From Brassica napus (Eukaryota > Streptophyta > Magnoliopsida > Brassicales > Brassicaceae), in assembly GCF_020379485.1 (NCBI RefSeq), contig NC_063445.1, forward strand, positions 53,779,422 through 53,843,421: a stretch of DNA of 64,000 nucleotides, read 5' to 3'. Below are positions 11,606-22,691 of this stretch, piece by piece. A program made the translations under genes and the position numbers. Every line of letters begins with the position of its first letter. Position 1 is the first letter of the stretch. Below the pieces are notes generated by a model. The model saw nothing but the letters and a program-made list of their open reading frames with translations. It was not told the origin of the DNA and did not search any database.

Positions 11606-12524
11606 ATCGCGTGAGAGAAGAAAGGTTACAAACTTTGATGTCTGAGTTCGACAAACTGAAGATGACAGACACAGACACGGTGGATGACTACGCAGGAAAA
11701 CTTTCAGGCTTAGCATCGAGAGCAGCCGCGTTAGGAGAGATAATGGAAGCATCAAAGCTGGTAAAGAAGTTTCTGAAGGGACTTCCAATAACGAAGTTCA
11801 TTCACATCGTAGCTTCGTTAGAACAAGTGTTGGATCTAAATTCAACGGGATTCGAAGACATTGTTGGGAGATTGAAGGCTTTCGAAGAACGCATCAAAGA
11901 AGAAACCCAAGATGAAGATCAATCGAAGCTAATGTTTGTAAAGAATGATGCACAAGGTCGTGGAAGCCATAGCAACTCGCGAGGAAGAGGCAGAGGTAGA
12001 GGTTATGGTGGAAGAGGAAGAGGCAGAGGTAGAGGTTATGCTGGAAGAGGAAGAGGACGAGGAAGGTCTAATGGTTCTGATGGTCATAACAAAGGAGGAG
12101 AAGCTTCAGACAAGACCAAGAAGGACTACTCTAAGGTTAGATGTTGGCGATGCGACAAGATGGGGCACTTCGTGTCACATTGTCCTACACGACCAAGAGA
12201 AGAAGCTAACCTAACGGAAACACAAGAAGCAGATGCATTATATATGCATGAAGTAGTATTCCTCAACGAAGAGAGAGTGTTTCCTAAGAGGTTTGATGTA
12301 TCCGATGGAAATACGAGTATATGGTACCTTGACAATGGTGCAAGTAACCATATGACAGGTAAGAGAGAGTTCTTCTCAAACCTAGATGAGAGCATCAAAG
12401 GCAAAGTCAAATTCGGTGATGGATCAAACGTCGAGATTGTTGGGAAAGGTTCGATCACGTTCATCGGAAAAACAGGGGAGAGAAGAGCACTCAAAGATAT
12501 CTACTACATCCCAAGTCTTAATTA

Positions 12525-14479
12525 AACACAATATCATAAGTCTTGGACAAGCAACCGAGATGGGTTGTGAGGTCAATATGAAAGAAGACTTACTGATGCT
12601 GAAAGATCCCCGTGGAAGGCTATTAGTACAAGTCGCAAGGCAACCAAACCGATTGTACAAGACGCCAATGGAGGTTGAATATCCGAAGTGTCTTCAAATA
12701 CAAGAAACTGATGTTACATGGACGTGGCATGCACGGCTAGGACATGTGAACTTTAGAGTCATGAAGAATATGGTAGACAAAGAGATGGTAGTAGGGATGC
12801 CTCAGGTGATACACGAGAAAGATGTGTGCAGCGCCTGCTTAGTTGGGAAGCAAACTCGGAAGTTTTTCCCGCCTAAAGCAAAGTATCGAGCATCACACGC
12901 ATTGGAGTTGGTACATGGTGACTTGTGCGGTCCGATATCACCATCAACACCAGCAAACAATAGATATGTATTCGTCTTAATTGATGATTACTCAAGATAT
13001 ATGTGGACGATGCTGCTAAGAGAGAAGAGGGAAGCGTTCGATCGGTTCAAAATGTTCAAGGAGTTCATGGAGAATCAAACGAAGCTACAACTCAAGAATT
13101 TTCGCACCGATAGAGGAGGAAAGTTCACATCTTCTGATTTCATTCGTTTTTGTGAAGAAAATGGTGTAACTAGACATCTCACCGTATCGTATACACTATC
13201 AACAAACGTAGACGAAGAACCAGGATCATTCAAGCTTCCTCATATTGATGTTACAGAAGAAGGAGATGGTTATGAGCATCAAGATCACCAACACCACGAA
13301 GAGAAAAACAATAATGAAGAAGAAGTTGTAGACGCAGGTGAACAAGAGCAACTAGCAGAGAACAACGATGCAAACCAAGACCAGCATGTAACATCAAGAT
13401 ATGGTCGTAACATCAGAAAACCAAAGCGGTTCGATGATTACATCCTACTTGCTGAATTTGAAGGTGGCAGACTCTTGCTCACCATCGATGGTGAACCAGA
13501 AAGTTACATCGAAGCTGCAGTGATACAAGCTTGGATCGATGCAATGAAGGCAGAGATCGAATCTATCATCAAAAATAAGACCTGGAAGCTCGTCAAGAAG
13601 CCGGCAGGTGTGAAACCGATAGGTTTGAAGTGGATCTATAAGATCAAGAGGAATGAAGATGGAACGGTGATCAAATACAAAGCAATGCTAGTTGCAAAAG
13701 GTTACATGCAACAACAAGGCATATACTTCGACAAAGTATTTGCACCAGTTGCTCGGATAGAAACCATACGACTACTCTTGGCGTTAGCAGCAACTAATGG
13801 ATGGGAGATCCATCACTTAGATGTGAAAACTGCGTTCCTGAATGGAGACTTAAATGAGGAAGTATACGTTACTCAACCAGAAGGCTTTGTGGAGAAAGGA
13901 AAGGAGGATCATGTGTACAAACTTAGCAAAGCACTATACGGTTTGCGTCAAGCTCTAAGAACTTGGAACATCAAACTAGACCGTGTTCTCAAGGAGATGG
14001 AGTTCACGAAGTGCACAAAGGAACCTGCGGTATATCAAAAGAAACATAAGGGGGAGCTTCTGATGATAGCTATATACGTTGATGACTTGTTTGTAACAGG
14101 GACTTCACTCAACGTTATCAAGCAATTCAAAGATGATATGTCAAGAAGATTGGAGATGTCAGACCTCGGGAAGCTTACATACTATCTTGGTATAGAAGTA
14201 ACGCAAGGAGCTGATGGTATTCACATCAAACAAGAAGGATACGCGCAAGGTATACTTGTCAAGACGAAGATGGAGTCATGTAACTATACTCACGTTCTGA
14301 TGCACACGAGTTTGAAAGTATCAAAGGCAGAGGAGGAGCCTGAGACTGATGCAACATCGTATCGAAGAAATGTGATGCACCTATTAACGGTCTATGGAAG
14401 TTCATCGGAGTTAAGAAGATCAACATTCCTAAGATTCAAGTTGGAATTAAGGGGGAGAATGTTGGATAATTCCAATTAA
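12525..14479 (+). pseudogene. Copia integrase-reverse transcriptase remnant
   Basis: This frame carries the integrase HHCC zinc domain (HARLGHVNF...CSACLVGKQ) and the first two catalytic aspartates (VHGDLCGP, FRTDRGGKF). It then jumps from VSYT straight into the linker before reverse transcriptase, so the third catalytic acid and the integrase C-terminus are missing. The reverse transcriptase is nearly whole, with KARLVAKG-type (here KAMLVAKGYMQ), LDVKTAFLNGDL and catalytic YVDDLF motifs. It ends soon after TDATSYRR where RNase H should begin; most of RNase H is deleted. Both deletions leave open frames on either side. Confidence 0.88.
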
Positions 14480-14748
14480 CTTGAGTAGCAAGTTAACTCA
14501 TTAAAGTGAAGTTTGATGGGTTAAGGAAAAAGGAAAACATATCGAGCTTAGGAATGTTTCCATATTATTATTAGGAAAAGATGTAGCTTCGCCCTTAGGA
14601 AAAGATGTAGCTTCTTCCTATATAAAGAGTTCTCATGGAGAGATGTTCCATCAAGAGAAACACATTGAAAGGTTTAGTTTTGAGAGAGTTTTTAAATCTA
14701 ATAAGAAGAAGAGAAGTTCTTATAATCTTTGTGTTTGATGCAACTTTA
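14460..14748 (+). repeat. Copia 3' LTR
   Basis: Matches the 5' LTR with a handful of substitutions and small indels (for example an extra AAG in the AAGAAG tract near 14705). Directly preceded by the polypurine tract. Confidence 0.85.
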
Positions 14749-14753
14749 AGCTC

Positions 14754-15415
14754 TACCTTTTTTGCAAGGACATCAACAACTGGATGTACCAGCGATTTCG
14801 TTCTCACGACGATTCGGCTCACACACCCTTCTTAAACTCCATTGTCGGTTGACTTGGTAAGATACCGGAGAAGAAGATGAACCTTAGATATCAAAGAGCC
14901 GCAGAAGCCTAGACTCGACGCCGGAGGAACACTTGCCGGACATCAGGTCGGAGAAAAAAAAACTCAATTAGCCATAAGAACGCTTATTAGTATGCTATAA
15001 GAGACGAAGAGAAGATGAGATCAAGAAGAGGAATACTCACATCTATTTATACCCAACACACACCGCCTCTCAGATGAATCAATGAGATTAAACGCAATCC
15101 CATAACTCCAACTGTTTCAGATTGTGAGAAGAAACTCAGACGTCACCGATGGCCGTCGAAGAAGGGAGACACGACATCCATCTCCTCGAGTCTTTCGAAT
15201 TAGGGTTAGGGATGGAGCTATCTAATCGGACCGCAAACATAGAGCCCAAACAAATGTTAGCAAACGTTTAACAAAAGCCCATCATGATACAATTTAAATG
15301 AAACACCCAGTTTTGGACACATGAGACGTGTCGACTTTACAGAGCCCGATTTTATGACGTGTAATCCTATGTGTCACATCCAGGAGTGAGAGAAACTCTC
15401 TTTTATATATATAGA
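14754..15415 (-). other. Helitron 5' region (minus strand)
   Basis: This is the 5' end of the minus-strand Helitron, separated from the rest by the copia element. On the minus strand it has a mixed-sequence leader typical of Helitron promoters and ends (begins) at TCTATATATATAAAAG. No coding exon recognised. Confidence 0.55.
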
Positions 15416-15856
15416 TTACCTTTCGTTTTAATAAGTGATGTTTTAAAGAATTTCTTTTATTTCAAATTACACAATTTTTTTTATTTTAAATATGAAATTT
15501 ATTAATTTTATGTATTAATTGTATATTTCCATTTTATTTTTATTGGCTGAATTATATAAAGGTAATATGATTATTAGTTTTTTATTTAGAAAATGTAATA
15601 AATTAATATGTTTAATATGTATGTACAATCCTTTTAGGTCATTTATTAAAAATGGAAGGAGTACATTTCCTTTTTTTTTTAGTTGCATAACAAAAAAGGA
15701 AGTACATTTTAATGACTGATAAATCGATATAAGTAATGTTTTTTTTTTTTTTGAAAAAGCTTACTATTAAATAAAACAGAAAAAAAAACAAATGCAAATT
15801 CAGCCCATACAGGGTTTTAAAGATTTACATCCGAGTAGAGTTAGAAGAAAAAGCCT
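15416..15856. other. AT-rich intergenic DNA
   Basis: No gene or clear element. It contains T- and A-rich tracts and a short inverted motif GGAAGTACATTT / GGAGTACATTTCC at about 15655-15712 that may be the relic of a MITE. Confidence 0.6.
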
Positions 15857-15886
15857 AAGAAGGAAGTGAATTAGCAACTAAAACTA

Positions 15887-17472
15887 ATGACGGCTAGGGC
15901 TCCAGAAGGCGATTTTAGGGTTTTGGGTGAGGAGAGAAAAGATGCTACTATAATGGAGATCGGAGAGAAGGGAAGACCGCCAGGAGAGCCACCAGATGCT
16001 CCTGGTTCTTGGGTGAGGAAAGTCGTGGAGGGGAACGCGGGAGGGATGCTTGTTCCGGAGGATGTGGTGGATGAAAGATTTGTGGAGTCAAGATTGAGTT
16101 TGGAGTTTCCGAACGGTGAAGATGGAGAACCGGTGATAACGATAGGAGAGGAGGTGTTGACGGCTATGAATAGTCTCTGGAAGAGATGTATGATTGTTAG
16201 GGTTCTGGGGAGAAACATCCCGATTTTGAGTTTGAGTCGAAAACTAAAGGAGTTATGGAAGCCCAAAGGATCGATGTTTGTTATGGATCTCCCCAGGAAC
16301 TTCTTTATGGTACGATTTGAGTTGGAAGAGGAGTACATGGCTGCTTTATCAGGCGGTCCATGGAGAGCGTTTGGGAGTTATCTTATGGTGCAAGCATGGT
16401 CTCCTGAATTTGACCCGTTGAATGATGAGATAGTTACGGTGCCGGTTTGGGTTCGTTTATCACGTATCCCAGTGAATTTCTACCACAAGACGATACTGAT
16501 GGGAATAGCCAAGGGGTTAGGGTGGCCGATCAACGTGGACTTGACAACCCTGAAGTTCGAAAGAGCTAGATACGCGAGAATTTGTGTGGAGGTAAATCTC
16601 AACAGGCCATTGAAAGGGACTGTGATGGTGAATGGTGAGAGGTACTTCGTCTCATATGAAGGAATTTCAGCTATTTTCTCGACATGTGGTATGTATGGAC
16701 ACCTAGTTCACGCATGTCCACGAAACGTCAAAGAGCAAACTCTTGTTCATGTGCCTAATCCAGTAACTACAACGCGTGAGAGTACTGAAGCTACAGGAAT
16801 GGAAACAGAATTTACTCAAGTGAGGCAGGCGAGGAGGAAGCCTGAGCAACAGAGACATACGAGAAGATCTATTGGCAAAAACGATGGCAGAGTTATGGGG
16901 GGAGGGAAGACACAAGTGTTACGTAAAGAGGGAGTACTGGAGGAGATAAGGGTGTCAAATCGGTTTGGAGGATTAGAGGAAGAGGAGGAGATGGAGGAGC
17001 GAGTGGAGGAGGTTGTGAGAGAAGCGGCAAATAAAGAGAACGAGAATAATATGAATTCAAATTCTGGAGGTTCTAGAAGAGTGCATGGGAAGGCTATGAC
17101 GTTTGTCTCAGCTGGGAAGAAAGGGGATCAGTCTATAATCCGATTGGGCCCTAAGGAAAGAAAGGCAACAAACCTGAGAAGCCCAAATCAAAAATTGTTG
17201 GGCCCACGGGTGGACTTGTGTATGGCCCAACTAGAGGTGAGATAGACTTGTCGGTGAGTGGGAAAAGATTGCGGGTTGAGAAAGAGAGTGTTGGCCGCCC
17301 TGGTGGTGCTTTCACTGGAGATGGGGAACTTGATGAGAACGAGAAGAGTTCTGATCACGCCGGTGAACAGCGGAGCATACAGGCGCATATTGAAATGGCG
17401 GAGACTCCTCTCATGGATTTGGAACCCAGCGGGGGTCAAGTGGGAGAAATCTCGACGAGCGTGGAGGCATAA
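15887..17472 (+). pseudogene. LINE ORF1 (DUF4283-like, zinc-knuckle protein)
   Basis: The ATG is at 15887, 15 bp after the 5' target duplication. The first ~330 codons match plant LINE ORF1 proteins: a DUF4283-like RNA-binding fold (for example MVRFELEEEYMAALSGGPW, QAWSPEFDP, VWVRLSRIPVNFY, GRPINVD-type segment). It is followed by a CCHC-type knuckle whose first cysteine is lost (IFSTCGMYGHLVHAC). The frame shifts near 17210-17240; the C-terminal part continues to 17472 in another frame (VYGPTRGEIDLSVSGKR...). The protein would package LINE RNA; this copy is broken. Confidence 0.82.
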
Positions 17473-17514
17473 CAATTTACCCCGGTGATTCTAGTTATCG
17501 TTTATAAAGATTTG

Positions 17515-17851
17515 ATGAAGTGCATTCTTTGGAATTGACGGGGGGGGGGGGCAAATAAACCTCAGTTTCGCAGATCAATCCGCTATTTGGTGAAAAAGTT
17601 CAGTACATATATCCTTGCTGTCTTCGAGACTCATGCTGGTGGAGCAGCTGCGGACCGAATTTGTAAGGGATTGTGTTTTGAAAACTCATTTAGGGTTGAT
17701 GCGTGTGGTCAGAGTGGTGGATTATGGCTGTTATGGAGGTCGGAGATAGGATTGCTTTAGGTTGTTAAGTCTTCAGATCAGTTCATCTATGCTAGAGTAG
17801 GGAGTGGGATAGAGGTGATTAACTTGATAGTCGTGTATGCTGCTCCTACAC
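17515..17851 (+). pseudogene. LINE ORF2, endonuclease N-terminus
   Basis: Starts MKCILWN, the LINE ORF2 signature (usually MKxLSWNCRG), but the next codon is TGA. An 11-G run (about 17539-17549) then disrupts the frame. FETHAGG and FRVDACGQSGGLWLLW follow, typical of the apurinic-type endonuclease that nicks target DNA. The domain is cut at VYAAPT by the Tat-like element and resumes at 25962. Confidence 0.8.
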
Positions 17852-19169
17852 TGTTGGGGTCAAAAACGGTTACTACGAAGTTAACGTCCAAATCCCCGAA
17901 GAAGAAAAACGTAGAAACCTTCTTCGACAAATACTTTTTCGTAATAGACTCCTCTTTACGAAAAGCTTTGCGGAAGAAACGCGAGTCATCGAACAACAGC
18001 TCGAAAAGGATCGCTACGCAGCAACAGAACACACGTTTTGCTCGGTCGCTACGTAGCAGCCGAGTTCGAGCCAAAGCTCGGTTGCTACATAGCGAACGAG
18101 CCCGAGCCAAGGCTCGGTCGTTACGTAGCGACCGGGCTCGAGAAGGAGCTCGGTCGCTACGTAGCGACCGAGCGTTCCCGAGCCAAGGCTCGGTCGCTAC
18201 ATAGCAATCGAGCCTGAGCCAAGGCTCGGTCACTACGTAGCGACCGGGCTCGAGCAGGAGCTCGGTCGCTACGCAGCGACCGAGCGCTCGCTCGGTCGCT
18301 ACGAGGCGACCAAGCTCGAGCAGGCGCTCGGTCGCTACGTAGCGACCGAGCTCTTCCGGAACGTTGATACAACATTAGTCCATGCGTTCTCGTCTACCCT
18401 TCGATGCTGTTTCCCGAAGACCGTAGCGAACCCATTTCGCGATCCTGCGCCATTCTAAGTTATCGGTCAAACTTTATCGTGAAAACCGCGGAAAGTTTGT
18501 TCTTTATCGAAAAAGCCTTAATAAACGCTTCGAGTCGGAAAACGGCCCAAAGGGACCTAAGACATGACTCGGAGCCCAACTTACGATTTCTTAACCAACG
18601 ACCCGTAAGCCGCGGGATGGTTTACGCATGGTTCGTAAGAAAAGATAAATGTCAAGTTTCCGCGGATAAATACGAAAATTTGAAGATAATTACGAAGATC
18701 GGAGAAAAATGGAATATCTCCATTTTTATGCTATGACGGCTTAAGGGCAGAAGGGGAAAAGCGTGAACCGACCTTGGAGCCAGTATATAAGGAGTTCTAG
18801 GCGAGAGGCATGGGGGAGGACTTTTCTCAGAGCAAACTTAGCACTTAGAGCGATTTAGGCATTTTTCTGTTTTTGTTATTCGAGCTGCGACTCAATTAGG
18901 TTTTTGCCGTCTTAGGGTTTTAGAACTAGGAATCTCGCCGACAGCTCTCGTAGCCCAGGCACCTACCTTGTTGTAAACGCTCAAACGCAGATTCGGAATA
19001 AGAACTATCTTACTCTCTTTTACGATTTCTTATTTTATTACTGTTTTCGTTTCGTGTTCTGATTGCTTGGTGTGTGGTATTCGCAGATATTCGGGACCTT
19101 TGGGAAACTAGGGTTCTCCTATTTTCCTTATTTAAACGGAAATCGACAGTGCGAATTTTGGTTCCCACA
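17852..19169 (+). repeat. Tat-like 5' LTR (1318 bp)
   Basis: 141 bp longer than the 3' LTR because of extra units of a palindromic repeat at 18035-18356. A TATA box (TATATAA, 18784-18790) precedes GGAGTTCTAGG, the likely start region. Confidence 0.9.
18035..18356. repeat. Palindromic tandem repeats in the 5' LTR (about 9 units)
   Basis: The unit core GGTCGCTACGTAGCGACC is an 18-bp perfect palindrome, flanked by GCTC...GAGC. About nine variants are spaced alternately about 26 and 36 bp apart. The 3' LTR has about five (24963-25137). Confidence 0.9.
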
Positions 19170-19235
19170 ATTTGGCGCTAGAAGGAGGGGGGTACGGATC
19201 AATCTAACTCTCAACCACATCACGCTCAACTAGAC

Positions 19236-20994
19236 ATGTCGACTAACGACGCGGATAACGTGCAGACTCCTCTCAATGGAAGCAGTGGCACTGACATCCA
19301 CACTCCCGCAGCGGACGTATCCGCGGCCAACACACCAGCCAACGCCGCGGCGCTCGAGGAGTTTAAAAAGATGTTCGCCACCTACGAAAAAAGGTCGGAA
19401 GAACAGGATAAGCTCGTGAGCATTTTGGCCAAACAAGTTGAAACCTTAACGGCAAGGACTCGAGCGATCCGCCCCCGTGGAACCACTAAAGTCCGCAGGA
19501 AAAGACTCGACTTTGCAACCCCACTCAACAGGCCCGGAGCCACGCAAGAACGACCTTCGGGTCAAAACCCTAGCGAGAAGTCTCCCGTCGAGAAGGGAAA
19601 CTCCGAAATCCCTCCGCCTGGATCCTAGCGATGTCTCCGACGACACCGATGAGGACGTCGACAGACATCCAAGGAGGACCAGAAGCCAATTCGCTCGGGA
19701 AAGCTCTCCGTTCGACAAACCAATGACAGAAGATGAGGAGATCCTCTATTGGAACGAACAAGAAGAGCCGGCTGAAAAGCAAGCCGAGCTTACTCGCAGC
19801 AAACGCCGACAGGCTCGGAAATCTGCTGGCGAGACGTCGGATATACGCGATCTTCGCGACTATATCACCAAGACTGCGGCAGAAGTAAGGGCCGTAAAAT
19901 CCCAAATCCATCACGCTACTAGCGCAGCCCCCGAGATCGACAGGCTGCTGGAGGGAGCTCGGAAGACCCCTTTCACTACTCGCATCTCGGATATGAGGGT
20001 ATCTGATCCGGGAAAAATCAAAGTACCGAAGTACGAGGGAACGACCGATCCAAGGGCGCACCTTCAGGCTTTCCACATCACGATGGGAAGAGGGAGGCTA
20101 AAGGAAGGCGAAAGAGACGCCGGCTACTGCCGCCTGTTCGTCGAGAATCTAGAAGGAGCAGCCCTCGAGTGGTTCGCGCGCCTCAAGCGAAATTCTATCG
20201 GAAGTTTTCTACAGCTCGCATCGGAGTTTCTCAAGCAATACTCTATGTTCATAGATAGGGAAACTTCCGATGTCGATCTCTGGAGTCTGTCCCAGAGGGA
20301 AGAGGAACCCCTCCGTGAGTTCATCGGCCGATTCAAATTGGTAATGTCCAGGGTCAGCGGGATAAGCGACAAGGTAGCCATCGACGCGCTCAGAAAGGCG
20401 CTCTGGTACAGGTCGAAGTTCAGAAAATGGATATCCCTCGAAAAACCGCGGACGATCCAAGACGCTCTCCACAAAGCGACGGACTACATCATGATCGAGG
20501 AAGAAACGAAAATCTTATCGCAAAAACCTAAGTCGGCGAGGTCATCCTCGAAAGATGTAGACCCAAAAACGAGAAAGAAGAACCCTCGTAACGACAAGTA
20601 TGTCTATCACGAGGGGGAAGGACTCCAAGGAGCGCATAATTACGCGATCAGCTCGGACCAGGGCCGAACCACGGGTAATACGTGGACTCGTAACCAAGGA
20701 TACTATGAAAATACTTTCTGCGAATTCCACCAATCCCGAGGACACTCCACGACTAACTGCAAGGTCATGGGAGCAAGGCTGGCCGCGAAGCTACTAGCTG
20801 GAGAACTCTCGGAAGTGACCAGTGTGAAAGATCTCATCCTCGAGACCGATCGCCCCCCGAATCCGGATAGAAATCCTCCCGCGGAGAGACCTCCCCAAAG
20901 AAACCAGCCCGGGGACAAACGCGGCAGGAGGCCAGACGACAAAGGGAATGATAACAACCGTCGTAGAGTCAACATGATCATCGGAGGATCGTAA
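19236..20994 (+). pseudogene. Tat-like gag
   Basis: The ATG at 19236 ([15 protein letters not shown]) begins the frame. A one-base shift near 19610 moves it to the frame that runs to 20994. The gag capsid region is clear ([45 protein letters not shown]). Near the end a knuckle-like [14 protein letters not shown] and a basic, proline/arginine-rich tail follow, as in Tat gag proteins. The product would assemble particles; the shift makes this copy defective unless frameshifting occurs. Confidence 0.85.
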
Positions 20995-21189
20995 TTCTGC
21001 AACGATACGGTTTCGGATTTCAAGGCTTACCAGCGGAAGGCGGAGTCAAGCGCAAACTGGCCGACATGGCCGCCTACCCGAGATGATCAGAGTTGCTCGA
21101 TCACGTTCACGAAGGAGGAAGCCAGCGGGATCGATTAACCTTACTGCGACCCGCTCGTCATAGACCTCGTCATACGAGATCTAGAAGTT

Positions 21190-21555
21190 GGAAGGATGCT
21201 CATCGACATGGGAAGCACAGTCAATGTAATCTTCCGTGACACTCTCAATCGAATGAGCGTCAAACTCGGAGAAGTAATTCCAACGCCGAAACCGCTCACA
21301 CGCTTTTCAGGCGAAGTATCGATGACCCTCGGATCGATTCAGCTACCAGTCATGGCCAAGGAGATCACAAAAATTGTCGAGTTCGCGGTAGTCGATCATC
21401 CTGCAATCTACAATGTGATCATGGGAACCCCATGGCTCAACGCTATTCCATTGACATACCATCTGGGCGTCAAATTCCCGACCCCAAACGGAGTCGCAGC
21501 TATCTGGGGATTTAGAAACAGTCGCGATTGTGCATCCTTGCGGAACACAAGTTAA
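21190..21555 (+). pseudogene. Retroviral-type aspartic protease remnant
   Basis: A short frame with the active-site-like [12 protein letters not shown] (usual form D-T-G-S), a flap region, and [13 protein letters not shown] near the end. This matches the protease at the start of Tat pol. An in-frame stop lies just upstream (about 21136) and the rest of pol is absent. Catalytic Asp is kept but the adjacent Thr is Met. Confidence 0.75.
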
Positions 21556-22691
21556 GACAAATGACGACCTCTGCTATGGCAAACCGAAAACACACGAAGA
21601 TTGATAAATCTTTGACCAACAACGTTTCGAGAAAAGACGATCTAACATCGTCTGCTGACACGGACACTTCGGGTGTCAAAACTCAACATGAGCCCAAAGC
21701 CGACATTACAACTCAACCGGGACATCCAGAAGAGAACACTGACCCAGCCACGATCGTCTCGATCAAAGCGGTCAGCACGGCGACCATCGCCGAGTGAAAA
21801 CGCTCGCGGCACAAAACAGAACTACGAGATGGCTTGATCCTCGAAAGGGGTACGTAGGCAGCTCATCAAAAACGTGTTCAGCTATCTCACTCTCTAAAAA
21901 GGGGGGGGAGTGGGTATGTATACTCGTATACTCCCACATAGGAAAAGATGCGTTATTGTAATCAAATTCCATAGAGATTTCGAAAATTTTTACGATCAAT
22001 ACGCGTCGTTCCTTTTTAAAACAATCTCACTTCAGCACCGAAATATACGCATAGTCTTCGAAATAACTGCGAGACGTCGCCAAGTTAAAAATCGAGATGA
22101 TACGAACAAATTGTCCAAACGTGACCACTACAAATCTTACACTCTGTTCGTCGATTGGCCCCGACGAACACATCAGCCGTCTTAAACAAACGCAACTTGA
22201 TCACTCTTTTGATCTTCAAACGTCCAACACAAGGATGAAAGCGCGCTACAAAAAAAATCCGAAATTTTGGTCTATCACTTCCAGTTGGCTTAAAAATTGT
22301 CTCTAGAAAGATGCTCGGTTCATACCATACAAGTCGAATAAGCCGAGAACCTATCGCGGACTTTAACCGATAAAAGACATGATATCTAAAAGATACGAGA
22401 TCTTAAAACATGTCTCTTCGTTCATGTCTCAACGTTCCCAAAAAATCGTAAATAATTTTTACGAAAACTCACGTCTCGAACAAACTAACAGATTGAACGC
22501 CTCAACGAAGATAAATATGAGACGACAACTCATGTTTACTTCAGAACAAAGTAACTCAAACAAACATCTAGGGGTTCAGAGCCACCAACGGCCAATCCCG
22601 ATAAAAAAAGGCCAAAATAGGCCCATACAAAGTTCGAAAGCCACACTCGGCCAGACATATATGAACAAGGGCCACACTCGGCCGCTAAATA
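21556..22691. other. Tat-like element spacer, no coding region recognised
   Basis: Sequence where reverse transcriptase and integrase should be. Small ORFs exist but show no pol motifs. The strings TGGCTTGATCC and TACGTAGGCAGCTCATC (about 21829-21868) recall the 3' non-coding region of Tat-lineage elements. Confidence 0.6.

Larger units (their letters stand above)
5121..11610 (+). mobile_element. Young non-autonomous Athila-like Ty3/gypsy-type LTR element
   Basis: Identical-length 1807-bp LTRs (5126-6932, 9799-11605) start TGATATCTCATG and end TAATCA. ATCGC flanks the element on both sides (5121-5125, 11606-11610). The primer-binding site TGGCGCCGTTGCCGGGGA (6936-6953) is the one used by Athila-type elements. 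The polypurine tract GTGTGGGGGAGT sits at 9787-9798. The 2.87-kb internal region has no gag, protease, integrase or reverse transcriptase, only one ORF of unknown function. I counted about six differences between the LTRs, so the insertion is recent. It must depend on proteins from an autonomous relative. Confidence 0.93.
4829..12524 (+). pseudogene. Copia gag-protease ORF, split by a 6.5-kb insertion
   Basis: The ATG at 4829 opens a copia gag (MGDDSQARDKG...). It runs to LGADR, is broken at 5126 by the Athila-like element, and resumes at 11606 with RVREERLQTLMSEFDKLK, so the join is exactly at the ATCGC duplication. Downstream come an arginine/glycine-rich stretch (RGRGRGRG, about 11970-12065), a CCHC zinc knuckle (CWRCDKMGHFVSHC), which binds RNA in the particle, and the aspartic protease motif LDNGASNHMTG. 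A 4-nt insertion near 12522 shifts the frame before the integrase. Gag would form the virus-like particle; this copy cannot make a full protein. Confidence 0.88.
4475..14753 (+). mobile_element. Defective Ty1/copia LTR retrotransposon (with nested LTR element)
   Basis: Both LTRs begin TGTTGGATAATTCCA (4480 and 14460). A 5-bp target duplication AGCTC flanks the element (4475-4479 and 14749-14753). Next to the 5' LTR is the primer-binding site TGGTATCAGAGC (4767-4778), complementary to initiator tRNA-Met as in most plant copia elements. Next to the 3' LTR is the polypurine tract GGGGGAGAA (14451-14459). Gene order is gag, protease, integrase, reverse transcriptase, as expected for copia. The element cannot move on its own: gag is split by another LTR element, a frameshift follows the protease, and the integrase C-terminal half and most of RNase H are deleted. 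Confidence 0.92.
2481..15415 (-). mobile_element. Non-autonomous Helitron (minus strand), split by a copia element
   Basis: Read on the minus strand, the element starts TCTATATATATAAAAGAGAG at 15415, preceded by host A. It ends in CTAG at 2484-2481, followed by host T and preceded by a GC-rich hairpin (CCCGTCCGTAGGGCGGG at about 2507-2491). These are the hallmarks of plant Helitrons: 5' TC, 3' hairpin plus CTRR, and insertion between A and T without duplication. Removing the nested copia element (4480-14748 plus one AGCTC copy) leaves about 2.66 kb of Helitron sequence. No Rep/helicase is visible, so it is non-autonomous. A foldback MITE and short tandem repeats lie inside it. Confidence 0.7.

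Noticed and set aside
18035..18356. Possible CRISPR array
   Set aside because: Repeats are palindromes spaced 26 or 36 bp with no unique spacers, lie in an LTR of a plant retrotransposon, and have no cas genes.
17787..18375. Arg/Ser-rich ORFs over the LTR palindromes
   Set aside because: They are translations of the tandem repeat (RSLRSDRA...) present in both LTRs.
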